NCBI RefSeq assembly: GCF_012844225.1
Contig: NZ_JABAGQ010000001.1
Span: 248,001 to 312,000, forward strand
DNA: 64,000 bases
From: Rhodococcus sp. 105337
GTDB lineage: Bacteria > Actinomycetota > Actinomycetes > Mycobacteriales > Mycobacteriaceae
Direction: 5' to 3'
Shown here: in pieces, positions 48,373 to 55,964 of the stretch
Position numbering within the stretch: position 1 is the stretch's first letter
Layout of the letters: each line of letters begins with the position of its first letter
Notes under the pieces: generated by a model
Seen by the model: the letters and a program-made list of their open reading frames with translations, nothing else
Told to the model about the DNA's origin: nothing
The model's database searches: none
Program-made: the position numbers and the translations under genes

Positions 48373-49781
48373 CAGACCCGGACCTCTCCCCCGACAGCGT
48401 CGGGGGTTCCGCCGTCGATCGTGGAATCGTCTACGAGCGTGTCGAGTTCGCGGTTCTTTGTCTCGGGTGCGAAGTACGACATCCAGAGCACGGCGAACAC
48501 GACGAATGCGGTGACGATGCCGAAGGTCAGCGGCAGGCCGAGGATCGGCCACATCACCGATCCGAACAGCAACGGTGCGAAACCGGTAGCGACACGGCTG
48601 ACGGACGAGGCGTAGCCGAAGCCGGATGCGCGGATCGTCGTCGGATACAGCTCGGAGACGTAGCAGTACAGCACGGGAATCGTGAGCTGGATGACGAATC
48701 CGAAGATGCCGAGCCAGATCAGGGCGACGGACTGCACGTCCAGCATCATCGCGAACAGCACCAGCGCGGCACCGGCGACAGGTCCGGACAACCCGATGAC
48801 CCATTTACGTCCGAACACCTCGACCAAAAGCGCGGAGGTGAGCACGCCGACGATTCCGACGCCGGTCATCAGTGTCGTGCCGGCGAAGGCCGCAAACTCC
48901 CCGTAGCCTTCGGCCCGCAGGATCGAGGGCATCCAACTGAGCGCGGCATAGTAGAGCAGCATGATCGAGACGAACAACATCCATGCGGTGGCCGTGATGC
49001 CGGGGCTGTAGGTCCACACGGACTTGAGCTGCGTCCAGCCGGCCCTCAGGCCGCCGGGACCGCGCGATTCGGTTTCCGGAACGATGACGTACTCGACCAC
49101 CGGCGCACCGGTTCGCTCGACCATGTCGTCGATGACTGCACGAGCCTCGGCCTCGCGGCCGACCTTGGCGAGATAGATCGGTGACTCCGGAATGCCGCGT
49201 CGTACCCAGAAGAGCAGCAGTGCGGGCAGAACCATGAACAGCAACATGTATCGCCAGCGCACGTCGCCGTCGATCGGCACGAGGAGCGTAGCGACCACGC
49301 CGCACACGGTGGCGCCGATGGGCCACCACACGTCCATAGCCGAGAGGACCTTGCCGCGAATCTTTCGGGGCGAGAACTCGCTGACCAGTGCGTAGTCGAC
49401 GGGGATACAACCACCGAGGCCGAAGCCGGCGAGGAAGCGGAGCAGAATGAAGACTTCGAAGTTCGGCGAGAAAGCGCCGAGCACCGAGAACAGCGCGAAG
49501 ATCAGCAGCGTCAGGGAGAAGGCACGCTTGCGGCCCATCCGGTCGGCGAGAGTGCCCCACACCACGGCACCGACCGCCATGCCCACCAGGTTTCCGGTGG
49601 CGACCAGGCCCCGCTCGGCGGTGGTCAGATCCCAGTAGGTGCCGAGCAGCGGCGTCAAGAACCCGTTCAGTGCGACATCCCAGGCATCGAACATGTACCC
49701 GAGACCGCCGATGATGAAGATTTTCCCTTGCACTCCCCACTTCCAGGGGAGTTCCTGTACTACTTGGTCACCAGTTTTCAT
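48372..49781 (-). CDS. MFS transporter, sugar-porter/NiaP-like subfamily
   Basis: 469 residues with 12 predicted membrane helices. DAWDVALNGFLTPLLGTYW in helix 1, GTLADRMGRKRAFSLTL between helices 2 and 3, and YCYVSELYPTTIRASGFGY in the second half are typical of the SV2/NiaP-type carriers for small aromatic acids and niacin. In this cluster it is the obvious uptake system for the pathway substrate; nicotinate or a related carboxylate is inferred. The ATG at 49781 follows GGAGGGTTGCG. It is translationally coupled to the medium subunit of the hydroxylase. Confidence 0.88.
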   Translation of the reverse strand: MKTGDQVVQELPWKWGVQGKIFIIGGLGYMFDAWDVALNGFLTPLLGTYWDLTTAERGLVATGNLVGMAVGAVVWGTLADRMGRKRAFSLTLLIFALFSVLGAFSPNFEVFILLRFLAGFGLGGCIPVDYALVSEFSPRKIRGKVLSAMDVWWPIGATVCGVVATLLVPIDGDVRWRYMLLFMVLPALLLFWVRRGIPESPIYLAKVGREAEARAVIDDMVERTGAPVVEYVIVPETESRGPGGLRAGWTQLKSVWTYSPGITATAWMLFVSIMLLYYAALSWMPSILRAEGYGEFAAFAGTTLMTGVGIVGVLTSALLVEVFGRKWVIGLSGPVAGAALVLFAMMLDVQSVALIWLGIFGFVIQLTIPVLYCYVSELYPTTIRASGFGYASSVSRVATGFAPLLFGSVMWPILGLPLTFGIVTAFVVFAVLWMSYFAPETKNRELDTLVDDSTIDGGTPDAVGGEVRV

Positions 49782-49825
49782 CGCAACCCTCCGGCGCGGA
49801 TATGAGTGCGCTGCATCCGATTTCG

Positions 49826-51085
49826 CTATCGGACGAACGCGTAGTGGAATTTCTCGTCGTCGCTGTCGTCGAGCGGTGTGCCGCTCCAGAGCCAGTCGTA
49901 CGAGATATCGGATTCCCCAGAGAACGACGCCAGTGTCGCGTCCCGCAGCTGTTGCTCGGGTCCGTCGGGTAGGTGATAGAAGGTCTTGTTCTGCAGGCTT
50001 GCATCCTGCACCATGCGAGCGTGCCGCGCGCGACGAGATACGTAGCGCGCCAACGCTTCATCGATTCCGGCGACGGTTACCCTGCCGAGTTCTTCCGCGA
50101 GGACTGCGGCGTCCTCCATGGCTTGCGAGGCGCCCTGGGCCTGGTAGGGCAGCATGGCATGGCACGCGTCGCCCAGGAGGGCGACCCGGCCTTCGACCCA
50201 TCTCGGATCGGGCCTGCGGTAGTACAGGGCCTGGCACAGCACGTTCTCGTCGGCCTTGGCCATCATCGCGAGCGCGCGGTCGTCCCAGCCGGGGAAGGCC
50301 GCCATCAGCTCTTCGGGCCCCACCAGCCTGGGTCCTCCGTCGCGCACCTCGTCGGTGCACGGGACGAGAGCGACGATGTTGAGGTACTCCCCGTCCCTGA
50401 TCATGTAGTGGACGAGGTGACGGTCGGGGCCGTACCAGATCGTGCTCTGGTAACGGTCCACGAGCCAGCGGGTTGCGGGATCTTTGACGATGCGGTCTCC
50501 GGGAACCAGTGCACGGAAGGCCATTTCGCCCGAGAAGACCAGCGTGTCCGGTAGGCCGATGACATCGCGCACGGTCGAGCGGATGCCGTCCGCGCCGATG
50601 ACCACATCGGCCTCGTATCGTCCGCCGTTCGACGTGACTGCCACCGGGCGCGAGGGATTCGTGCGGTCGACGTCGACCACCTGTGCGTCGGTCACGAACT
50701 CCACGATGGGACCGGGGCCCTCGGGATCGAGGCACTTGACATGGATCGCCGAATGCAAATCCGCTCGATGGTAGTGCCAGTACGGCGCGTTGAACTTCTC
50801 CTTGCAGTACTCACCGAGCGAGGTGAGCGCGACAACTTTGCCGTTCTCCCATCGGCGTCGCACCTGATCCATGGGCTCGGTCTTGATGGCCTCGAGTTGG
50901 CGTCGCATTCCGAGGCCGATGAGAATCCGGCTCGCGTTCGGGGCGGTCTGGATTCCCGCGCCGACTTCGCCCAGTTCGGCCGCCGCTTCCAGGACGGTGA
51001 CCTGCAGGCCCCGATGACGCAGCGCGAGTGCCGCCGTGAGTCCGCCGAGCCCTCCGCCTGCGATCACTACTTGGATGGGTGCCAT
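49826..51085 (-). CDS. FAD-dependent aromatic monooxygenase, 6-hydroxynicotinate 3-monooxygenase (NicC)-like
   Basis: 419-residue single-component group A flavin monooxygenase. FAD motifs are VVIAGGGLGGLTAALALR with LEAAAELGEVGAGI, ADVVIGADGIRSTVR, and GRVALLGDACHAMLPYQAQG. AGIQTAPNASRILIGLG and HYHRADLHSAI resemble salicylate hydroxylase and NicC. NicC performs decarboxylative hydroxylation of 6-hydroxynicotinate to 2,5-dihydroxypyridine, exactly the substrate of the dioxygenase encoded one base upstream. That match supports the NicC role, although salicylate-type activity cannot be excluded by sequence alone. The ATG at 51085 is chosen at MAPIQVVIAGG. Confidence 0.82.
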   Translation of the reverse strand: MAPIQVVIAGGGLGGLTAALALRHRGLQVTVLEAAAELGEVGAGIQTAPNASRILIGLGMRRQLEAIKTEPMDQVRRRWENGKVVALTSLGEYCKEKFNAPYWHYHRADLHSAIHVKCLDPEGPGPIVEFVTDAQVVDVDRTNPSRPVAVTSNGGRYEADVVIGADGIRSTVRDVIGLPDTLVFSGEMAFRALVPGDRIVKDPATRWLVDRYQSTIWYGPDRHLVHYMIRDGEYLNIVALVPCTDEVRDGGPRLVGPEELMAAFPGWDDRALAMMAKADENVLCQALYYRRPDPRWVEGRVALLGDACHAMLPYQAQGASQAMEDAAVLAEELGRVTVAGIDEALARYVSRRARHARMVQDASLQNKTFYHLPDGPEQQLRDATLASFSGESDISYDWLWSGTPLDDSDDEKFHYAFVR

Positions 51086-51086
51086 G

Positions 51087-52118
51087 TCAGTTCTCCACCA
51101 ATCGGCCTTCGGTGACGACATCGATGCCGTCGATGGACACGGTGCACGAGCGCATTCCGATGTCGAGATGCGCGTAGGAGTCACGCCCGAGAACTGGGTG
51201 AGGTCCGGTCGACCAGAGGAAGCTCCCGGCGAACGCCCGGGCATCCATGCCCATGATGTCGTCCTTGCCGTACATCGCTGCGGCGAACCAGTCGCCCGAC
51301 TTCATCAGTCCCCAGCCCATGTGCGAGAGGTACCGGGCCCATTTGTCGTTGGAGTCGGCGAAGAACATGTTCAGCAATGTTGCTTCCGCTCCGCCGGTCA
51401 CCTCGTCGATGTGGCCGTTCGTCACGGTCAGAGTCGTGGGCTCGCGAACGTATTCCTTGAAGGGCAACAGAATGTCGCCTTCGGACAGGACGATCCGGCC
51501 GTTGGAGATCTCGGGCCAGCACAGCACCATGGTGCTGGGCCAGTGATCCCATCGTCCCTTGTCGTCCGCGAAGCCGACCTGGAACTCGGGCTGCGAATTG
51601 CGCAGTTCCACTGTGAGATCGGTGCCGGCCTCGTTGGTGATGCGCATGATCGATCCCTGCCGGACCAGATCGACGCCCGCTTGTACGCGCTCCTTGTCGC
51701 CTTCCTGGGGCATATTGCGGATCAGCACGTCCGGTGCGTCGCAGACGAAGATGATGCGGGTGCCCGACGCAAGGATCTCCTGCTGGATGGGTGCGTGGAT
51801 GAACCCCTCGCTCGTGAGGTCGACGACGAGATCGGCTGCCTTGAGCAGGTTCTGCGTCGCCACGCTGTTCATCACGGAGACCAGGCCGGGGCCGGCACCG
51901 GTGTGGGTGCTGGGCATCGGCGCGGCGCTACCACCCGGAACGGTCGCCGACAGCACCTGAGCGCCGAGACTCTGGGCGGCACCGAATGCGGCGGCAACAT
52001 AGTCGCCGCGACTGGCCGGTTCCGCCAGGATCACCACTTGTTCCCCGGGCCGGACCTTGCACAGTTCGAGCTGGCGCGTGAACGCGCGCAGCAGATCGGC
52101 TGATCTCAGATCGAACAT
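51087..52118 (-). CDS. nicX: 2,5-dihydroxypyridine 5,6-dioxygenase (NicX family)
   Basis: 343-residue non-haem iron dioxygenase with an M29 aminopeptidase-like fold that opens 2,5-dihydroxypyridine to N-formylmaleamate. The family blocks GRWDHWPS, EGDILLPFKEYVRE, SHMGWGLM, MGMDARAFAGSFLWSTGP and AHLDIGMR are all present. His266, His317 and Asp319 line up in position with the iron ligands reported for Pseudomonas putida NicX (His265, His318, Asp320). Length is the same as the family. It is the most diagnostic gene of the island. Its stop is one base from the monooxygenase start and its start is one base from the nitrilase stop, so all three are co-translated. Confidence 0.93.
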   Translation of the reverse strand: MFDLRSADLLRAFTRQLELCKVRPGEQVVILAEPASRGDYVAAAFGAAQSLGAQVLSATVPGGSAAPMPSTHTGAGPGLVSVMNSVATQNLLKAADLVVDLTSEGFIHAPIQQEILASGTRIIFVCDAPDVLIRNMPQEGDKERVQAGVDLVRQGSIMRITNEAGTDLTVELRNSQPEFQVGFADDKGRWDHWPSTMVLCWPEISNGRIVLSEGDILLPFKEYVREPTTLTVTNGHIDEVTGGAEATLLNMFFADSNDKWARYLSHMGWGLMKSGDWFAAAMYGKDDIMGMDARAFAGSFLWSTGPHPVLGRDSYAHLDIGMRSCTVSIDGIDVVTEGRLVEN

Positions 52119-52119
52119 C

Positions 52120-52995
52120 TCAGTTCCTCTCCAGTGTCTTCTCGGTGGTGCTCGTGTGCTCGGTTATTCCGCCGAGACGTAGCAGGTCCTGCAGGTACGG
52201 GACTTCCCGGCGGGCTTCGGAAAGCGAATTGCGGGCGACGACTGCCGCGACGGCACCGACGCTCTCGTCCAACTCGGCGATGGTGCGGCCGCGCGGGCCG
52301 ACGATGACGCTGTGCCCCGCGAACCGGGGGCCACCGCCCGTGCGGCCGGTGAGACCGGCCGCGGCGACGACGACACCGTTCTCCAGCGCCCGCGATCGCG
52401 TCAGCAGCTTCCACACGTGCAGGCGGGGATGACCGAACGCCGAGGGGACTGCGATGATGTCGGCTCCGCGGCGCGCCAGATCCCGCACCGTTTCGGGAAA
52501 TCCTGCTTCGTAGCAGATGACCACGCCGATTGTTCCGAACGGTGTGGGCACGAGGAGTCCGCTCTGCGCACCCGGGGTGAACACCGAATTTTCCTGCCCC
52601 CAGAGGAATCGCTTGTGCCCGAGGGCGAGCAGTCCGTCCGGACCGACCACGAGGGAACTGTCCGTGACGGTTCCTTCCGGGGTGCGGTGCGGGAGCGCGG
52701 TAACGAGGACGGTGCCTGTTTGAGCGGCGAGGTCGGCCAGTGCGTCGGACGTCCTGCCGGGCACCTCTTCGGCGATGGACCGGATGTCGCCCTCGAGGTC
52801 GTACCCGGTGGCGAAGAACTCCGGGAGAACGATGATGTCCGAGCCCTCGGCGGCGAGGCGGCGAACGGTTTCGGCCACCATGTCGATGTTGCGTTGCCAC
52901 TGACCGGAGCGCGATTCCGTCTGCACCACTGCGATATTGATGGTATCCACGTCGGAGGGCGCTTCGGGTGCGTCCAGCTTGCCCGCCGCGGTCAC
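52120..52995 (-). CDS. Carbon-nitrogen hydrolase (nitrilase superfamily), candidate N-formylmaleamate hydrolase
   Basis: 291 residues with the nitrilase-superfamily triad: Glu59 (IVLPEFFATGYD), Lys128 (LGHKRFLWGQ) and Cys161 (GVVICYEAGFPE). Overall layout resembles N-carbamoyl or omega-amidase branches rather than true nitrilases. In known dihydroxypyridine pathways the ring-opened N-formylmaleamate is deformylated by an alpha/beta hydrolase (NicD) and deaminated by an isochorismatase-like amidase (NicF); neither is encoded in the island. This enzyme, adjacent to nicX, is the natural candidate to act on that product. The GTG at 52995 overlaps the flavin reductase stop (GTGA). The exact bond cut is unknown. 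Confidence 0.85.
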   Translation of the reverse strand: MTAAGKLDAPEAPSDVDTINIAVVQTESRSGQWQRNIDMVAETVRRLAAEGSDIIVLPEFFATGYDLEGDIRSIAEEVPGRTSDALADLAAQTGTVLVTALPHRTPEGTVTDSSLVVGPDGLLALGHKRFLWGQENSVFTPGAQSGLLVPTPFGTIGVVICYEAGFPETVRDLARRGADIIAVPSAFGHPRLHVWKLLTRSRALENGVVVAAAGLTGRTGGGPRFAGHSVIVGPRGRTIAELDESVGAVAAVVARNSLSEARREVPYLQDLLRLGGITEHTSTTEKTLERN

Positions 52996-53624
52996 TGCGC
53001 GACCCTGTTCATGCTCGTTGTGTAGAACGGCCCGGCGAGACGGCCGAGAAAGGGGTGTTCCAGGGTATCCACGTGCAGGCTCTCCGACAGTAGACCCGGC
53101 CGGGACGTGACGGTCGTGACGGTCCCGAGTACGAGGGTGTCGGTGCCGAGGTCTATTTCGCGGAGCAGTTCGCACTCCAGCGAGATGAGCGATTCGAGTA
53201 CCGATGGTGCCGAAACGGAGTGTGACGGGATCGGTGTCGCGCCCGAGAGGGTGAACTCGTCGACGTCCGGTTCGACGGTGGCGAACGATGCGGTGACGGC
53301 TTCCACTGTGTCGGCGGCGGGGATGTTGACGACGAAATTGCCGGTCTCGCGGACGTTGACCAGGGTGTCCTTCGGCTCGCCCGGTGACCCGATGCGTTCG
53401 CCGATGGAGATCACCAGGGTCGCGGGGTTTCGTGAGGCGACGGTGAAGAAGCTGAACGGTGCGAGATTCCGAGTCCCGTCGGCGGAGACGGTAGAGACCC
53501 ACGCGATCGGCCGGGGTTGCACCGCGCACGACAGCAACTTGTACACGTCGCCTTCGGTCATGGCACCGATGTCGTAGCGGGCCCGATCCGCGACCGATGC
53601 GCGGTCACCGCTCTGGGATGTCAT
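52992..53624 (-). CDS. Flavin reductase family protein (DIM6/NTAB type)
   Basis: 210 residues with the FMN-binding split barrel of NAD(P)H:flavin reductases: AVQPRPIAWVSTVSADGTRNLAPFSFF, NPATLVISIG, KDTLVNVRETGNFVVNIP. Such proteins supply reduced flavin to two-component monooxygenases. The island monooxygenase looks single-component and no second oxygenase is present, so the partner is unclear; it might instead reduce a substrate or use another gene product. It is the first gene of the nine-gene operon. The ATG at 53624 follows CGGAGAGGCTTCACGT. The promoter and LacI-type operators lie immediately upstream. Confidence 0.85.
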   Translation of the reverse strand: MTSQSGDRASVADRARYDIGAMTEGDVYKLLSCAVQPRPIAWVSTVSADGTRNLAPFSFFTVASRNPATLVISIGERIGSPGEPKDTLVNVRETGNFVVNIPAADTVEAVTASFATVEPDVDEFTLSGATPIPSHSVSAPSVLESLISLECELLREIDLGTDTLVLGTVTTVTSRPGLLSESLHVDTLEHPFLGRLAGPFYTTSMNRVAQ

Positions 53625-53649
53625 ACGTGAAGCCTCTCCGTCGAGATGC

Positions 53650-53673
53650 GCAATTGGTTGTGCAACCGATTGC
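53650..53673. promoter_or_regulatory. Tandem LacI-type operator pair at the catabolic operon promoter
   Basis: Two abutting 12-bp palindromic boxes: GCAATTGGTTGT (53650-53661) and GCAACCGATTGC (53662-53673), each GCAA-N4-TTGY. On the minus strand they begin 9 bases after the -10 box, covering the transcription start and early leader. The same design recurs before amiF. The LacI protein encoded next door is the expected repressor. Confidence 0.7.
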
Positions 53674-53682
53674 GTCAGTCGA

Positions 53683-53712
53683 AAGATAGATGCAGCCCGG
53701 ACTAATTGTCGA
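53683..53712 (-). promoter_or_regulatory. Candidate promoter of the nine-gene catabolic operon
   Basis: Reading the minus strand: TCGACA (53712-53707), an 18-base spacer and TATCTT (53688-53683), a good fit to the housekeeping sigma factor. It directs transcription into the flavin reductase gene, and the tandem operator starts 9 bases downstream, positioned to block initiation or escape. Confidence 0.55.
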
Positions 53713-53789
53713 GGCTTCATCCCAGAATCCGGAAGCTTTCACATTGCCGTTACGTGCGCGTCACATTCCGCGCCCGGACGCCCGGCCCT

Positions 53790-54824
53790 TCACCGAATGC
53801 CGAATCCGATCCGGGCGGTGTCCACGCCGGATCCCGCCGGGCGGGGCGGCCCGTAACCTTCGCTCGTTCCGTCGACGATCTGCACGGCGTCTTCCCACGG
53901 GACCCGATAGCGGCCGGCCACGAGGTCACTCATGTAGGTGTAAGGGCAATCCGTCGCCCCGCCTGCGAGAGCGGTGTATCCACGGTGGCCCAGCTGGTAG
54001 ATGTTGTTCTCCACGCCCCACTCCCGTCGTGCAGCATCCGCCCGCGCAGGCTCGATGGTCGCGGTGACGACACGGTCGGGAGTGGAGTCACCGCGCTCGA
54101 CGATCGTTCCCTCGAAGTCGCAGACCATCGCCTCACCCATCGAGGGGATGCCGTTACCGTCGTGTCCCGCGAGACACACCGACGCGGTGTACGCAAGGTT
54201 CTGGAAGGCATTGGCTTCGTTGGTGATCCGCCAGGACTGCTTCAGAGGGAACTTGTACCCCGCGGTCCGCAGCAAGACGTTGGCTCCTCGGTAACTCGCC
54301 TCGCGCGCAACCTCGGGAAACATACCGTCGTGACAGATCAGCAGCGACAGCACCGAACCCTTCGGTCCCCGGCACACCGGCACACCGATGTCGCCGGGCT
54401 CCCACGGCTCCTTCGGGGTCCACGGATGCAGTTTTCGCACGTAAAGCGCGATTTCACCGTCGCTGTCGACGATGATCCCCGAGTTGAACGGCGCGCCGTT
54501 CGGATTGCTCTCCATCACGCTGAAGCATCCCCATACCGCGGCCTCCTTGCAGGCGAGGCGCAACCGCTCGACCTGGGGACCGTCCAGGTCGCACATGAGT
54601 TCGTCCCGGGCCCATCCGGATTTCCGGAGGCCGTGCAGCGAGTACTCGGGAAACACGACGAGGTCGAGGGCGGAGAACCCTTCCTTGGCGTCGCGCAGTG
54701 CCGCGACCACCCGATCGGTGGCTGCGTCGACGTCGGCCATTGTTTCGACCAGCGGAACCTGCTGCTGCACCAGGCCCAAAGTCAGGGAAGATGGGGACGG
54801 ATTGAGGCCTCCGAGACCGGTCAT
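53790..54824 (-). CDS. amiF: Formamidase, AmiF type (nitrilase superfamily)
   Basis: 344 residues, the length of AmiF/AmiE amidases. The triad is Glu60 (VVFPEYSLHG), Lys131 (YVRKLHPW) and Cys164 (LLICHDGMFPE), nearly the positions in Helicobacter pylori AmiF. TPKEPWEPGDIGVPVC, VENNIYQLGHRGY and TYMSDLVAGRYRVPWED match the formamidase branch more than the acetamide-preferring AmiE. It should split formamide into formate and ammonia in the cytosol. The ATG at 54824 follows AAAGGAGTACAC. It is its own transcription unit with a LacI operator pair like that of the main operon, which ties formamide to the pathway. Confidence 0.88.
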   Translation of the reverse strand: MTGLGGLNPSPSSLTLGLVQQQVPLVETMADVDAATDRVVAALRDAKEGFSALDLVVFPEYSLHGLRKSGWARDELMCDLDGPQVERLRLACKEAAVWGCFSVMESNPNGAPFNSGIIVDSDGEIALYVRKLHPWTPKEPWEPGDIGVPVCRGPKGSVLSLLICHDGMFPEVAREASYRGANVLLRTAGYKFPLKQSWRITNEANAFQNLAYTASVCLAGHDGNGIPSMGEAMVCDFEGTIVERGDSTPDRVVTATIEPARADAARREWGVENNIYQLGHRGYTALAGGATDCPYTYMSDLVAGRYRVPWEDAVQIVDGTSEGYGPPRPAGSGVDTARIGFGIR

Positions 54825-54842
54825 GTGTACTCCTTTGCCGGC

Positions 54843-54866
54843 GCAACGTGTTGCGCAATCGATTGC
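54843..54866. promoter_or_regulatory. Tandem LacI-type operator pair between amiF and lacI
   Basis: Two abutting perfect 12-bp palindromes, GCAACGTGTTGC (54843-54854) and GCAATCGATTGC (54855-54866). On the minus strand they start 10 bases after a TAAGCT box (54882-54877) and end 18 bases before the amiF start codon. They also lie upstream of the divergent lacI gene, so autoregulation is possible. Confidence 0.75.
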
Positions 54867-54932
54867 ACGCGGTGCTAGCTTAGGGGCCGAGCAAGATCAC
54901 GGCAGCACTGGCGATCGGCGGAGGGAACGACC

Positions 54933-55949
54933 GTGGTGAAAAGGACGTCGGGAAACGTGACGTTGAAAACGGTCGCCGAAGCTGCGGGCGTACACGTTTC
55001 GACGGTTTCTCGTGCGTTGCGGCGCGTGGCAGCAGGTCCCGGGTCCGCGACCGAAAGCGACCTCCGATTGTCCCGTCTCGCTCAGGAGCTGGGGTACGTA
55101 CCCAACCCCAACGCAGCAAGCCTGACGACGAAGAAGTCGACGGCGTTCGGTGTCCTCGTCCCTCACCTCACCGACATCGTCCTCTCCGCCATGTACGACG
55201 CGATCGAAGACACCGCCAACCGGGCAGGGTACGAAACCTTCGTCGCGAACACCCATGACGATGCTGCCCGGCAACGCCGACGGATCGATCTGCTCCTCGG
55301 ACGCAACGTCGACGGCCTCATCTTCGGAGACGCTCGGCTCGACAGCGCAAACCTGGACGAACTCTCCCGGCGCGGAGTGGCTTTCGTTCTCGTCAGCCGA
55401 AGATATCCCGGAGCGCTGTCGGCGACGTGTGACGACCACCTCGGCGGCCGTCTCGTCGGGGAGCACCTCGCCCGCCTCGGTCATACCCGGGTAGGGATCA
55501 TCTCCGGACCGAGGTGGGCCAGCACAGGCATCGATCGACTGGAAGGTTGTATTGCGGCACTGAACGATGCCGGAATCGACGTGCCGGCCCCCTACGTGCG
55601 CGAAGAGGGATTCGATCCTGCTGCGGGAAGGCGCGGAGCCGAAGCGTTGCTCTCGTTACCCGAGCCACCGACCGCGATCTTCGCCGCGAACGACTTCAGC
55701 GCGATCGGCGTGCTCGGAGTCCTGCGGGAGCGCTCGCTCCACCCGGGACAGGACATCGCAGTCGTCGGCTACAACGACATCTCCATCTGCAGCGAACTGA
55801 CCGTACCTCTCACGACAGTGCACAGTCCCCATCGGGAGATCGGCATGCGCGCGGCCGAGATGCTGCTCGCAGTCACCCACGGATTACCGGCGTCGTCGGT
55901 TGCATTGACTCCTCGGCTCGTCGTTCGGCAATCCACCGTCCCCGCCTAG
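54933..55949 (+). CDS. LacI family transcriptional repressor of the catabolic island
   Basis: 338 residues. The N-terminal helix-turn-helix and hinge are complete (TLKTVAEAAGVHVSTVSRAL, then SRLAQELGYVPNPNAASL). A periplasmic-binding-protein-like effector domain follows (FGVLVPHLTDIVLSAMYDAIE, RLGHTRVGIISGP, IFAANDFSAIGVLGVLRE, VVGYNDISICSELTVPLTTV). The effector is presumably the substrate or an intermediate. Known nicotinate operons use MarR- or TetR-type regulators, so LacI control is unusual here. The GTG at 54933 follows CGGAGGGAACGACC. The gene is divergent from amiF and ends 15 bases before the convergent ackA. Confidence 0.9.
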   Translation: MVKRTSGNVTLKTVAEAAGVHVSTVSRALRRVAAGPGSATESDLRLSRLAQELGYVPNPNAASLTTKKSTAFGVLVPHLTDIVLSAMYDAIEDTANRAGYETFVANTHDDAARQRRRIDLLLGRNVDGLIFGDARLDSANLDELSRRGVAFVLVSRRYPGALSATCDDHLGGRLVGEHLARLGHTRVGIISGPRWASTGIDRLEGCIAALNDAGIDVPAPYVREEGFDPAAGRRGAEALLSLPEPPTAIFAANDFSAIGVLGVLRERSLHPGQDIAVVGYNDISICSELTVPLTTVHSPHREIGMRAAEMLLAVTHGLPASSVALTPRLVVRQSTVPA

Positions 55950-55964
55950 CCGGTGTACCGGCCG

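Noticed and set aside
49826-51085. Salicylate 1-hydroxylase
   Set aside because: Sequence similarity allows it, but direct coupling to nicX and the Mo hydroxylase makes a NicC-type role more likely; no catechol-cleavage genes are nearby.
43939-55964. Phage, integrative element or IS borders for the catabolic island
   Set aside because: No integrase, transposase, tRNA or flanking direct repeat is visible at either edge.
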